Shown one piece after another: positions 47,678 to 61,924 of a DNA stretch of 64,000 nt; the stretch's first letter is position 1; each line of letters opens with the position of its first letter. Position numbers and translations under genes: made by a program. Source of the DNA: Nemophila menziesii (taxonomy: Eukaryota > Streptophyta > Magnoliopsida > Boraginales > Hydrophyllaceae); NCBI GenBank assembly GCA_029959085.1, contig JARWIR010000011.1:7689840-7753839 (forward strand), read 5' to 3'. The notes under the pieces are model-generated. The model did no database searches, was not told the origin of the DNA, and saw nothing but the letters and a program-made list of their open reading frames with translations.

Positions 47678-49690
47678 ACCCAATAACCTAAACATAAAAT
47701 AAAAAAAAATTCCTAATTTCTTATCATCTATATATCTTAAGTAACATGTTCTGAATTAGTGTTACATGAAACCTTACAATAGTAGGTTTGCTTACATCCA
47801 TTTCAATTTTAAATCTCATGATACTATGTTATGTACTAAAAAATGTCATGGTCATTTAGTAGACCTAAATATTCACAATAATATTTTTTCAAACTATTAC
47901 TTTTTTTCCTTTACATGTAGCCCAAACACAATAACCTAAATTAACTTGCTTGATATACGATATTTGTCAAAATGATGGCATATGAGAACCTTTACTTGAT
48001 AAGGGACGATAGTCCCATGCCCTAAACATATCATCAATAAAGTCAAAAGTTCATAGGAAATATTTTGACCTTATTTTAAAAGTAAAATTCCCATGTTCAC
48101 GATCAAAAAAGTTTCAATGGTTTTAAAGGCTTCTCCATATATTTTTTTTCTTTTGGTGACACAGTAATTTAATAAACAAATACTAGATCAAAAAATAAAT
48201 AGTTCATTGTCATCTCTAACTTCACCTTCATTAATTAAAAATGAAATAGATTTTCAATCCTAATGTAAAATTCATCTGCAAGTCTACACGAAATTTGGAC
48301 TTGACCTAAAAAGTTTTAATTTATCAAAAGTTATTACAATATATAAGAAAATAGGAAGAGAGAATTACATCACAATAAATAAGTGAAATACATAATTAAT
48401 TATATTTTCTTTCAAAATTGGGAAAATATAATTAACTGTAAATCATATTAGCAAAAACTAAAATCAACGCCCGACTAGATCAATTATATATGTACAATAA
48501 TAGATGAATCATTATTCATTGGGGCAATTAACTAGGTCAATACTCCAATATTAAAATAATCTAACAATCTCTGTTATAATGATTTTAATATAGAGTAAAT
48601 ATGAATTAACAAAACATGAATATTGGAATTTTGATAAAATTTACCATATTATTTTTTATTATATGTGAAATTTATCAAATTACCACTCTATTACTACCCA
48701 TCAAAACTTTTGATACAGTTATATCTCATATAGCCTTTCAATTGAACATGTACTTTTCAGAATTTCTATATTTTAAATTGATAAAAAAAATTTAAGCAAT
48801 TACATAAATTTATTTCATTGTTATATCAACTAATCTTTATTTTGAATAAGTATATGATTTAAAACAAAAAAAAAGTAGGTGTTTACGCATGTGTGTGTAT
48901 GAGTATGATATGTAAATAAATGTACTTGTGAAAAATTTCAATGCGAGATCACATATAAATAAAAGTTTACATGTAAAATAATATTTCATTGTATCTAGTT
49001 TAACAAAGTAGTAATTCTCACCTCTTTATATCTATATATGGGATCTTTAAAATTTAATGTTAATGCAACTTACAAGGATGGAGACAACATATTTTTATTC
49101 ATTTACAAAACTTTATATTGAAATATGTTATATGGTAATGTTTTAAGGTTTTTTTACATCTTCCCTTATAGTTGAAAAGATTGTTATATGTTAACGGTTA
49201 AATTTTTGTAGTAGCATGACATCCTCTAACATCTCCTTAAAAAGTGATGGAAGTAATGCGCTAAAGTTGTTTATGCCCTAAATAATTATTATAGTTCAAA
49301 TTGGTTATAGTTCCAAAGTATATTACCCTCTTACTACAATTAAGTTTATTATTTAGGTCAACGCGTAAATTAGGGGAGTTTCTACAATTTTTTTAGGATT
49401 TTCCTTAAGATTCTTGCAAACTCAACATGACATTGAGAAAGATCTGGAAAGTCTTAGTATTTTTTATGGCAGTATGACTATTGTTTGTCTTATGATATGT
49501 GTCATCCTATATAGATTTTAACCTTTTGGTTTATATTAATTTATCTTAACACTTTAACATGTATATATGTTTAAAATGATACGAAAGATTTTAATTATCA
49601 TATAAGGATTAAATATCACTTAAATTAATTTATATCGCAAATCTATCTCAACAACATATAACAAAACTTTATATTATAATCTTGAATATA
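47678..49690. other. AT-rich stretch with no recognised gene, unit B
   Basis: Counterpart of 19707-21770, lacking about 80 bp present in A near 21355-21435. Confidence 0.45.
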
Positions 49691-49850
<160 letters not shown>

Positions 49851-50202
49851 GGAAATAAAGTACTTATATCTTTTTTTATTTGTTATGATATATATATATC
49901 AAAAGAATTTGCCAAATTATTACTCCAAGAAGTTCAGGTTTGTATTTGTGTTATTTTTAAAAAATTATAATTTAATATGTATATATTAAATTCAATCTAG
50001 TCATCATATGCATATAGTATAATTTTTGGTTTTTTTTGAACATATCACATGCTTGTTTGCCTTTTTAGTCTTCTATATTTGATTTGTAGTGTTATCACTT
50101 GTTATACTTTTGTTTAATATTTATTTTCACTTATATATGGACATAAATAATGGACTGTTTAGAAGATAGGACATCATGATTTCAATTGCCACTATCCACA
50201 AT

Positions 50203-50769
50203 TAGAGATGTCAATTGTCACGGTTAAAAGCCGAACCCGTTGAAAACCAAAATGATTAAAAATCCAATTATATAACCGTGGTTAACACGATTAGGTTATG
50301 GTTTTGAAAAGTGTAACTGATTGTTAAAACTGTTAGATTATGGTTATATAAAAAAATAAAACCGCGTAACCAAAAATTGTTTGTTATCATATATATTTTC
50401 AAGTTCTATAATAATATAGTTTAGATTAGATATATTAAAATTCTAAAAGAAAAATAAAAATACTATATTTAAGAACGATATATTCAATATGCAATTTAAT
50501 CAATGAACAACACAAGATTTTATATAGCTTTGAGTGTTTTCTTACATGTGTGTTTTTATTTTATGAAAATCAAGATATTTATAAAATTATGATTTGGTTA
50601 TGGTAAAAAACCGCAATATCGTTAGAAAACCGAAACCTAATAGTACTGCTATAGTTTTGAAAAGTGTAACCGATTGATCAAACCGTTAGATTATGGTTTT
50701 TAATAAAATAATCGGTTATGGTTATGGTTTTTGATATTTTTTAAAAAGCGCAAATAGTTTCCATCCCTA
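50203..50769. mobile_element. Non-autonomous hAT element (567 bp), unit B
   Basis: Same TAGAGATG and CATCCCTA ends as 22176-22743. The flanks are TCCACAAT (50195-50202) and TCTATAAT (50770-50777), the right one further decayed than in A. Confidence 0.85.
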
Positions 50770-50777
50770 TCTATAAT

Positions 50778-53700
50778 ATGCAACCCAAAAATATTAAAAA
50801 TTATAGTGCTAAATTTATAAAAAAAAATTAACACAATGTATATTAATCTATTCCTCATAAGTTAGATATAAATTAAGAAATATATCTACTAAAAAAAATT
50901 TGAAGACCCAGGTTTAACAAAAAATTCTACCTAGTTGATCATTCTTATATTCTCCCCTAAGCTAAATTATATTTTAAACTAGGAACCTTGAATTTCTAGG
51001 ATATTACCTTGATAAAAATGTTTTTAACACACTATTAAAAGGAAAAAAATTTATATCATCTACTATTATATCATAGTATTTGTAATCAATAGGTGTTGAA
51101 TAGACAACACCCTCATGGTATGACAAAAGTTCAAAATCCTATACAATTTTAAAAACAATGTATACTCCTCTATGATTTTACAACTTGTGATAAATTGTTT
51201 TGTCTGTTACATATATTACTAAGGCTCATGTCACAAATGACATGAGTTCGCATAGTTTGTCACAAATTACAGATATATGTCATGTGTTGGAAAACCATAT
51301 GGGGTATTTTTAATTAAAATTCTTAAGGGGTTTTCACTTTTTTCTAAAACAAGGGTGATATATTGTATATACAACTAATTAAGTGAATTCCCTTATCAAT
51401 CAATGAAGGTACATAATGAAAAATCTTAATTCGAAAGACACATGCTATTATTTATACTGATCCGAACCTCTCATAAGTGAAATCATTAGTGAAATTCTCT
51501 AACCCCATACAATTTAAGACATATAAAATAACTAATATATTATTCTAAAAAAATATGAAATATATAACACTACAGAATCAGTTCAAAATTTTAGCAATTG
51601 ATCATATGTAGTAACTTTAATAACTAATCATTTATTTAAGATGAATCCAGTAATTTATTGGATTTAAATAACAATAATTATTATTCATAAATATTGCATA
51701 AGAATTGTCTAGGGACAATCTATTACATGTACAAACAACTTTAGGAATATTTATACTACACGTATTAACATAATAAATTAGTTCACGAATTTGATAAATT
51801 CGTATTTTACAGGGAATAATTTTGAAGGGTTGCTGAATTGTTTGAGTGGTTCCATTTGAACTATAATTATCCTCCGAGGTGTGATATAAAATCAACATTT
51901 AGAAGAATGATAATTTGCAAGTGTACAAGTTATCACAAGTAGTAAAAATATATAAGAAGTATATTGTTAGCAGGAATACGAAGTTAATGTGTAATTTTAA
52001 TATAATCTAGCTATAATTGACAAAACTATAATTAAAAAATAATTATATGATTATCGATTAATTATACTACTAAAATTTTAAATTAAGGAATTTATGATTA
52101 ATTTAAAAAATAATCTAAAGGTGTGAACCTATGTAGATAAGGCGTATCTCGAGATACTTGTAATCACCACTAATTATGAATTAGATTTACTTACAATTTA
52201 AGAAGAAAACAGGACGTTAATTGATGATTGGGACTCTAACTTTACCTTTACATTCATGCGAGAAATTAAAGGTTCCTATTCAAGACGAGAGTCCTTTATC
52301 GAATGATCCTACAAACTTGTAGAATGAGCTGTATCCTATTTAGCTACCAATCAACTACCCCCCCCCTTATTGAACACAATTTAATAACTAACCAACCCAA
52401 AATATATTGCTACCGTAATCGAATTAATTAATAATATGAAAAGGTATACACAACAACCATAACAATTACAAGATTTATTTATGTATAAAATCCCAAATTC
52501 TTGAAAATATATAGTTCATAAGTTAGGGGTCATAACCAAGCATCTGAAGCCATTAATGAGTTTTGCTCATATGGTGGAATAAAATAAAATAAATTATAAA
52601 TAATACATGATTAAATATAATGAATTAAAGGAAGGACAAATTACACAAATCGATTAGAAAATAATAGAAATTATGATGGTGTAATTGATATTCCTTGATC
52701 TCGCTATTTTGTAATTGATATTCCTTGATCTCGCCCTTACTCCCAGCGTTCATAGCTTATTAGAATTATAAGTGGTATAATTTGAAAATCGTTTCTTCTC
52801 ACGCAAAGAAACACTCCAAGAGTTATATTGTGTTTCAATATTCATAATCAGAATACTCACAAATTAATTGCTTGAATTATCAAAATTAATTGATATGTTT
52901 TGCTAGCAATTCTTTTCGAGATTCTAAATGACTTTTTGTCTTCTTTTGCAACTTGACTTGGCAGTATTCTTGACTTTTTTACTTTCTAGCTCCATTTATG
53001 GCTCTAGTTTAGATAATATTCTTAGGACCCGCATGCTTAGCGCACAAATCATCTCAAATTTCTCTAAGTACACAATTATATCTGAAACTAGCTAGTAACT
53101 CAAAATATATCAAATAAAGGGGCATCTCAAATTAGATAAAAAGTTCCACCTATATGATGTCTCGTCTATCACCATTAATCACAAAAGTAGAGACATCACG
53201 CCCCCAACACAAGGTTTGTCGTCCCTATAAAATAGCACAAACGAGAGTCCCAAAATCAATATTCTATAAGGGAAAAAAATATGATATCCCAAGAAATAGT
53301 GTACGAGAAGTATCATAAGGCCCTACTAAATAAAGAATCCACAATATGTATTATTCATACACATAATCAACATGTTAAAGTTTCAAGAACGATTAGCTAT
53401 GCAATGTAGAAAGAAAGACTAAACTACTTAGTTGAAGTGGCAGTTATAGGGTGATTCTAGATCATTCCAAAACATATGATGGCCTACTTACTCACTTACT
53501 TACTACTTATTTTTTTCAATCACATAACTAAAAATTATAAGGTATTTTCGGTTATTGAGTAGGTTTAGGGTAGGAATGATATAAATTAGATAATGGTGAG
53601 AGAGTATTCGGATCTCTCATCACTAGCCAAAAAACTAACTGCCTAAGAACTTGAGTTTATATGCAAACAATTACTCAAATCCCCAAAAATAAATATATAT

Positions 53701-56700
53701 TATATTTATTTAATGTAATTTTTTTTGTCTGCCAAAATTTCAGTTACGAACTTTTGTTTTGAGTTTAAAAGTTTAAATTTATTTTGGAGTTATTTATTTG
53801 TTACGTGGGTTATTTTGTTCATTATCTATTGAGAAAAAAACTAACCCACTATAGATTCAGAATTCAACAACAACTCTAATTACATCTTTTGCCAACGCTT
53901 CCTCTACTTCTATTCTTTCTTTGTTCTTAAGAAAAACAAACTGAATCAAATATCCGAGGCTCTTAGCTTATGAACAAAGGTTCTTCTTTACTATGAGAAG
54001 ATCTGTGACTGAAGCTATTCAATTCTTATTCTACTTTCGTTGTTCAAAAGGTAAACACATAAAATCCTCTTGTCTTGTATGATTTATTTTTTCAATTTAG
54101 ATGCAAATCAATCCGAACGAGTTAAGGAAAAAATATTTAGGAGAAATCGGGAAATAAAAGTAAGAAAAGTTGAATTAGGAAAGAAAAATCTATCAAATAA
54201 ATCTATCAAATAATCAAGCTGACATATAGAGGAAGACTAGAACAAGAAGCTGGAAAGTGACCAACTCCTCTTCTACATCTCTCCTTTTCTATATATGGGT
54301 AATTAGCTATAGATTTATTGCTTAACCATATTTCTAAACTTTTATTCTTTATGTTTTAATTCTTAATTGTTTGGGTTATTATTTTGTGTTACATCCCAAT
54401 ATACGATTTGTTATTTTAATTGATTTGAGCTTGGCGTATATCTGTGTTATGTGCTTTGACTTATTGATTCCAGTCCTAGATTTGGCCAATCTTAAGACTA
54501 TCTTTAGTAATTGAGTTGACACCCTAACATGGGATTCAGTTATTGACAACACCACATAATCGTCTAGTGTGTATTACTGATCTAGACGGGCTTGCCTAGC
54601 TAGATAGCCATAAGAGTTTGATATAACCACTAATTATTGCGCAAGGTCACTTACCAAATTCACCTAGTAATGGAGAGGTTGCTCCTAAGTCCACCCTCTG
54701 ACGGGGGTTTGGTCGAATTTAAAATCCTGGTTAATATATAATGCTTAATTCACTCTTTAGGTTTGAATAACAACTTAGTAAAATAGACTCATATTTGTAA
54801 CCCTAATTTATGTGTCTTACATTCATATTTATTCGCTTTAGATAATTATTTATCTTATCCTATTTTAATCTATAAATCTAAATTCGTCTACGCTTGTTGA
54901 ATAAAAGTAGATCTAACAGATTAAACTCCTACAAATGAAATTTACTTGCTAACAAAACTTGCAAGCGATTTGTAATACATGCAGTGAGTCTTTCGTTGTA
55001 GTAAAGGGTGTGTGATTTTTATTATTACCTTATTTATCTGATTATTTATCACCCCATTGTCTCCACCAAGTGCGACTTGGTAGTTCTACCTAATTGGGAT
55101 TCTAAAAATTGCTTCTAACTCCCGCCAAGATAGCTTAGAAATCTGCATATCAATCACTAGAGTACTCTTTCAAGGAAATTGTACGTGATGATCGGCACTA
55201 AAGGTAATTACTCTACGTGATTATCCAGTTAGTCAAACCCGTCGGGATCACTAACACACACAAGACGTATATGAGTTCTTCCTCTCCTAAAAACCCTGTT
55301 AGGGCAATAGTCTAGGGAACTAAACAAACCTAATATATGTGAAAGATATAGGGAGATATATTAAATCCACTTATACAACTGTAATCAATTACGTAATTCA
55401 ATTAAATATAATTATCTCAAATAACATAAAAATCATTCAATAATATACTATAGTTCATACATAGATGAAAACTCAAGCTACTAAATGTGTAGCTTATAAT
55501 GAAGACATCATATAATATGCTAGAAATAGTAACATCATGTTTAAAATATAAAACTATTACAAATTATCCTAAAAATGATAAAACATAAGTGGTGGAATGG
55601 TGTAGAAAGTTGGACGAAGGATTCTTCTTCTTAAAAAAAACATAAAAAAAATTAAATAAATAAAAGCGATGAAAATTAGAAAAGCATAAAACCTCAAATT
55701 CATCTATTCTCCACATCAATACTACTTGCTATTCATTAACAAGAATAGATCTCGAACAACCAAAAGTTTGTGTATATTTAATAGACAAAGTATGCGGTTA
55801 TACTCGTACTTAAATCGAAAAAAATAAAAAATGGGCCCAACTTAATTCACGACATATCGTATTTCTTCTCTACACCATTGATTTGTGAATAGATTTGATT
55901 CATGCACCATTGAATTGTGCATATTTTTAACGCGTGCACACATACAAAGTTCATATAATTGTATGTCATTTAAGAACGTATTTTGAAATTGTTAACTTAA
56001 ATTTGTTTTTCGATGATCTATTCTTATTGAAGGGTAGCTAACAGTGGTGATTATGGTGAAGAGATTAGTTATGCCTCATTATTTTTTTATATTTTCGATT
56101 ATTAACTCTTTTAGAAAAAAAATCTTGAATTTCGTAAAGCGTTCTTTGTGTTTTTTGTGAAATTTCACTAAGAATGCCTATCAAATTTATGGAAATTCTT
56201 AATATAAACAAGGTACCCCATCAACAAGAATATACCATCAAACAACAAAATTAAGGTAAAAGATGTATATAACCGCAAATATTTAAAAATAATGAAGCTT
56301 AAAACCTCAAATGCATATCTTAACCATCATCAACACTAATTGCTACCCAATGAACAAGAATATAACAACCATATTAAGGTTAAAAAATCAATTGTTACCA
56401 TTTTTATTTTTACCTGATGGTCTATACTTGTTGATTAGGTTAGCAAGCATTGTTGATGTCGGTGAAAAAGTGAGTTTAAGGATATATATTTTGTTATTTT
56501 TCAATTTTTTTGTTATATCCTTTTTGTATCTTAAGAGGGTATATGCGGGGAAGATAAAGAAGAGGAAAAGGGGAGCGTTGAATTTTTCAATATGTAATTC
56601 AAAGAATTAATAGGAATTTGATAGATGTTTTAGGCATTTTATATTAAAACACTAACAGAAGTTAAATTTAATTAACGGAAATTCAGGATATTGAGCGATT

Positions 56701-57442
56701 GGGCCTCTTGAGAATTGTTGAGGGGAGGTTTATCTTTCCAAAAAAGTACATAGGAGTATCAATAATAACCCTATGTTTTTTGGTTGAAGGTGAACATACA
56801 ATATGAGAAGAGGACTTACAATAGGAGTTGGTCAAACTCTAGTGAAAACTCCTGTGAAGATATAACAAATATCTCAATGATTGTAACTAACTTTAGTATG
56901 TAATGAATCGATTTTTGTGAGAGAGTACTTATTTTTGGATAGTTGATTAACCTACTTTGAAGGTTGTTTTGGATATGTTGATTTACATTGCAAGTACATG
57001 TTTGGATATGCATGTTTAGATGTGTGGTTTAACCAATAATGAGTTTAATCAATTACACATTTAATAATTAAAATTGATTGACCAATAAATACGCGCGACT
57101 AATATGTGACCAATACAGGTAACAAATACAATATCACTTATAAAATATGACATAATAGACATAACAAAGAAGTAAAGTAAACATATATATTTTTAAATTA
57201 AATGAGAAAATCAAAAACTAAATCTTGTCTTAATTAGGAGGAAATCTCATATAAATGTTGTCCTGAAGTTGGAGAAATGAAAGATAAAAATTTACGTAAC
57301 TGGAGAACTTGAAAATTCAAATGTCTAAAATGCCCTTACCTATTCGGAGTATTTACGCCCATATTTGTCGCGTGCGTGACTAGCGTCTTCTTTTGACTTT
57401 AATGTCTTTGGACTAACGCGAGGAATAAGTATAAAGATAATG
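50778..57442. other. Unit B 3' half: counterpart of A 22752-29451
   Basis: Collinear with unit A, with small indels. It includes the possible LTR-element relics at about 51880-53080 (minus) and 54340-55345 (plus). No intact gene is recognised. Frames such as 51632-51898, 56311-56610 and 56816-57013 are not matched by equivalent open frames in A. Confidence 0.45.
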
Positions 57443-57450
57443 GTCTAAAT

Positions 57451-57918
57451 TAGGGTTAAAAAATAATAAGCATAATCTGAGGTTGAAGGGCAACACGTGT
57501 CCAAACTACATGTAAAAGAAGGTCAACCCACACAAGTTTTTAATAGCCTAAGGTTAAAAATAAAAAAAGGGAACCCAAACAAGATACCCTCGGGTTTCAA
57601 AAAATGAAAAAAATTTATGGGTTTGACCCGGTTTACCCGATCACTCCAGCATTTATTATTATTTTATCTATTTTTCATATGTAAAGCCTTTATTTAGAAA
57701 AAAATTAAGGTTATATCTTACACTTTTTTTATTTAAGATAACTTTTTATTATTTAAGGTAAATTAGAAAAAGTTTAACTTTGACAAACTTTGATCTCTAT
57801 TAACCACCGAGGTCAACCTAGGATAAACACAAACTAACCAGATTTTATTCACTTAGTAAATTACTCTCAGGTTAAAAATTTCTCCAATTCAAGGTGTATT
57901 TGACACGTGCTCACCCCT
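57451..57918. mobile_element. Non-autonomous hAT-like element (468 bp), unit B
   Basis: Perfect GTCTAAAT repeats at 57443-57450 and 57919-57926, and the same TAGGGTTA and CACCCCTA ends as 29460-29861. It keeps about 66 bp before the right end that A lacks, so it is probably the ancestral form. Confidence 0.75.
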
Positions 57919-57926
57919 AGTCTAAA

Positions 57927-58982
57927 TTATCAAATTTGAAACATGGGTAATGAAATGATAAAACTATACATATATGATTGACCTATGTGATAGTTTATCC
58001 TTCTATAATTCATCTTATTTCATAATTTACAATGAATATTCATACACATTGTAAAAGTATTGTTATGGCCTACATGGTATGAAGTCATCTTTTTGATAAT
58101 ATTGACATCAATTTGTAATATTATCATGGGCAGATCAAGAATTTTGACGGGAAGTGGCTAAAGTTAGCACAACCTATGAGGTGGGCTAAAAAGTCAAGGT
58201 AACAGGGACAAATTTAAGGCGAAGGGTTGAAATTTTTGTTTGTGAGATAAATTTAAGGTCCATGTGCTAAAATTTATGTTAGGGGTGCAATATAACTTTT
58301 CTAAGGTTTTTGACGCTAAAATAAAAATCCAGTCAATGTTTCACTATACTCATAAAGGTTTAATGCAGTCCCCAAATCCAACCCCCATTCGTCATATTAT
58401 AGAAAAAATTGATAAAAATATCCCTAAATTTAATTTATAATAATCTATATAAAATGCTGGTAAAATACTAAATAACCCTTTAGTTTGACAAAAGATTAAG
58501 ACCCTCTGTTAATAACCATCTCTTGCTATTTTCTATTTTGTGATCTGATTTAATAATAAAAATACTAGAAATGAAAATACATGAAAAAAAATTTAAACCT
58601 ATATATGAAATTAGATACCTAGAAAATAAAAATATTGTTGGACATTTCTTTTATTACAGTAAATTAGATTAGGGGTCACCTTGCAATCACCTTAAATAAG
58701 ATTATTTATACTTAAATAAAATATACTTCTTTTTTATACCTTCAAAGTATAGAGAGAATATTAAATTCTTGACCAGTAAAACTAACCCAACAACTACTTA
58801 TATAGTTGGGTATTGATAGATGGTTTCAGGATGTTTTTGCCTATTGACTATTTAGTTGCAAAATTATTCTTTGTTGCAAATTGAGTTGTTAATACTTTTT
58901 TTAATTCTTAATTTTTATTGAAGTATATTTTTCATGTGATCTTTTTGGTCCTATTTTCATAATTTTCCAAAAGTTTAGATAA
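57927..58982. other. Unit B 3' end
   Basis: Counterpart of 29870-30935, with the same unnamed repeat relic at about 58125-58395. No gene. Confidence 0.4.
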
Positions 58983-59756
58983 GATCTTTTATGTTTTAAC
59001 ATTCGTTCTAAATATCGGCATAGGTGGTCGCTTAGGCGACACTTAGACACTAGAATGTAGTCTATCTTCTAGAAATAACCCAGGTCCCAGAAGATCCTAG
59101 ACGGAGAATTATTTATTGAGAAATTGAAGGACTTTAAAAAGCTTGTTTTTTAAATTAATTGCATTGTAGACCCTATATTATGCAAACTAACTTATATCAT
59201 AAATTAATCGCACTATAGAGGTTTATATTATACAGAATAAGTTAGAAATAAAAAGTGTTGAGTATATTATTTTGGAAGAAGTTTAGGGAGTCAAATGAAG
59301 GTTCTAAAAATTTGGACGTATAAGATAATAAAAGAAGAATAAAAGGGTCAAAAAGGTAATTTTCAAAACTCAAATCAACCAACCCGAAACATAACACATA
59401 AGTTTCTTAGAAAGTACTAAAACCATAAAGATCACAATTTAATCTACTATTAATCAATGTATCTGTAAAACAACATACTAACTCACTAAAAGTTCAAGAT
59501 TAAGTAGTCAATAATTATAACCTAAACTAAATTTCATCATACCAAATTCATCAAAGCTGTACGCACTAAAATAAGAAAACGCAAATACAAAACCGGTTTG
59601 AAATTCTCGCTCATTTTGTCTTCCAGTGATTTTGTAGGCTTGCATAAAACTCATCAACTCCGATTTTTTGGTCTTCAAGTTCCTTAGAAAGCAGTACCTT
59701 AAATCCAAAATTCTCTTCCCTTTTACCCTCATCACGATTCTTAGTTTTCCCTTCAG

Positions 59757-59996
59757 AAGTTGATGAAGTTCACTCGTCAACCCTATAAACACCTTGGCAA
59801 AGGCAAAACAATTGAGGCATATCAAGGGATTGTTTATTCTATTCCCAAGCGTAAGCATCGTACAAAAGCCTCCAAATTTCATCTAGGGCCACAAAGTACA
59901 ATGATCCTTGGTAATTATTTAAAATGTTATGAACATCGATCTAATATGCGAACATTCCTTGATTGGCCTAAATATCGGTCGGCCATGGCCAAATAA
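59757..59996 (+). other. Exon-like open frame, unit C copy (open)
   Basis: This is an 80-codon frame after TTTTCCCTTCAG, ending in TAA, with no internal stop: GGC AAA replaces the GGT TAA of units A and B. Other differences from A are mostly silent (CAT/CAC, TTA/TTG), with one Asp/Asn change. Residues include QPYKHLGKGKTIEAYQG, then IPKRKHR and FHLGPQSTMILGNYLKCYE. It has the look of a terminal exon, but the upstream exons were not found and the family is unknown. Confidence 0.35.
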
Positions 59997-60100
59997 TTAT
60001 TTCACGAGATTTTTATACTTGAAGGCTTACTTTCAAAACTCTGAAAAAGAGATTACAAAATAAAATCCAAATAAGTAAAAATACCATAAGAAAACAAAGA

Positions 60101-60114
60101 ATATATATATATAT
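60101..60114. repeat. (AT)7 microsatellite, unit C
   Basis: The shortest of the three copies of this locus. Confidence 0.85.
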
Positions 60115-61920
60115 GAAATATTATAACATAGAATAAGAATTATTTATTTGACATATAATTACATATTAATGATTAGTTACTTGAGGTTGTAATTGAATAT
60201 AAAATAAAATATCTAAAATACTTAAAATATTTAATCCATAACACCCACAATCAAAATATAACGATGAGGAGATACAAGTGGTTCATATACTAAAGATTGA
60301 TTAAATCAGAGGATCCCTTAACTATAGTATCCTCTTGATTTATGGTCTCTAACATCCAAAATCAAATCCTAATTAAGAGCTAGAATTGTACATCCCAGAA
60401 TACAAAAAATAGAGCATTAACCTTATATAAATTATTTATAGATTCAACTATCCTGTCTAAAATATTCAATGTTGAAGATTTCTCACAAGGAAAAATTCAA
60501 AATAAAACTCACATTTAATACTTATAACCAATGTAATGAAAATCAAGAATGAAAATATAAATTTTTCTCCAAAGGTAATTCTCACTTATTAGTTACTTCC
60601 TTTGCACTCTACCCCACCTTCATATATTTAGTGTTCACCTGGAACTACTTGACCAATAAAAATACAAATAGAGAAAGACAATGAAAAGAGAATGGGTGAA
60701 TCAACATGTTTAGTGAGATAAAGTCTTAGAATAAAAATAACAATAGAAGGCAAATGACCAAAATATAATAGCAAAATATGATAGTTACAAAATCATGAAA
60801 TAAAACAAATGGGCTACATTTCAATGAGGTTAGTATATATGAGTTTAGTATGATCTTGTATAAATGGTGCCCCATATATAGATCTATATGGTTTTATACT
60901 GTTAGGACAAATCCAACAAAGGATTTGAGATATAAATACATACACAATATAACATATGGCGGCCAACAACTTTTCACTATATATTCACATTAATATTATT
61001 TGGATCATTAACGTACAACAAGAAGATAATGAAATATATCTTTAATAATGCAACAACATAAGAATTATTTTTTGAATTTGTTTTAAATTAAAAAAAAATC
61101 TAAATTTTTTAAGTATTAAAAGAACACTAGTAATTTTCTTATGAATACTGGAACCTATTTATATTTATGTGATTGGTGGGTAATGAAGATTATTTCCCTT
61201 CAATCTCATTTCTTAAAATTTATTTTTAGAATCACATGTGATAACATTATATCAAATTATCAAATAATTGGATTTTTAAAGCATGATGTAATAGAATTCT
61301 AACTATATTCCTTTTGATTTATTATTATATATCGATGATAATTCATACTATTTTTATGAACACAATCAAACACGTGATCTATCAACTAATTCCTGAAGAA
61401 CCAGCAAATCTTATAATCTCTTTATTTATTTTCTTTTGATTCAATACTTATTAATAAATGATGAATCGAATAATTAAATACATATTTTTAATTCTCTATA
61501 TACGTTTTTAATTTAATCATGAAATCTAATACACTATTTATATATGAACAATATTCACACGAGAAAGAATAGAATGATTAGAAGAAAAATATTAATTTGA
61601 CAAACATATAATATTAAACAAGAACCATATGAGATTAACTCCTTATAAGAGATAAAGTAAAAGAAATGTGAAAACTTACTTATTGATCAACGCCCAACTC
61701 AAGTTAGCCCCCTCTATAATTTCAAACACAATTTGATTAATGAATGCTAAGTAGATGATATGGATAACTCGATTATGTATGAGTTTTTTATTTTTATCTT
61801 TTCTTCAAAGGTTGCTTTGTATTTATAATCTATGTTTAGGGTTTGTTAAATGGACTAAGATATAAGAAAAGTTAGAAAAATATCTAATTTAAGATATTTT
61901 AATAATGTGGGTCTTAGTTT
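60115..61920. other. AT-rich stretch with no recognised gene, unit C
   Basis: Counterpart of 1211-2640 with an extra ~65 bp near 60525-60590 and the insertion at 61031-61336. Confidence 0.45.
61031..61336. mobile_element. Unit C-specific insertion (~306 bp) with GATAAT flanks
   Basis: Units A and B read AGAAGATAATTCATAC without a break. Here about 306 bp are inserted, with GATAAT before (61025-61030) and after (61337-61342). No clear terminal inverted repeat and no coding content are seen. It could be a small MITE or repair filler. Confidence 0.55.
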
Positions 61921-61924
61921 TGTT

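Noticed and set aside
56311..56610. 99-codon plus-strand frame
   Set aside because: The unit A counterpart near 28330-28620 is not open in the same frame, and the composition is that of AT-rich DNA with runs of Leu, Ile and Phe.
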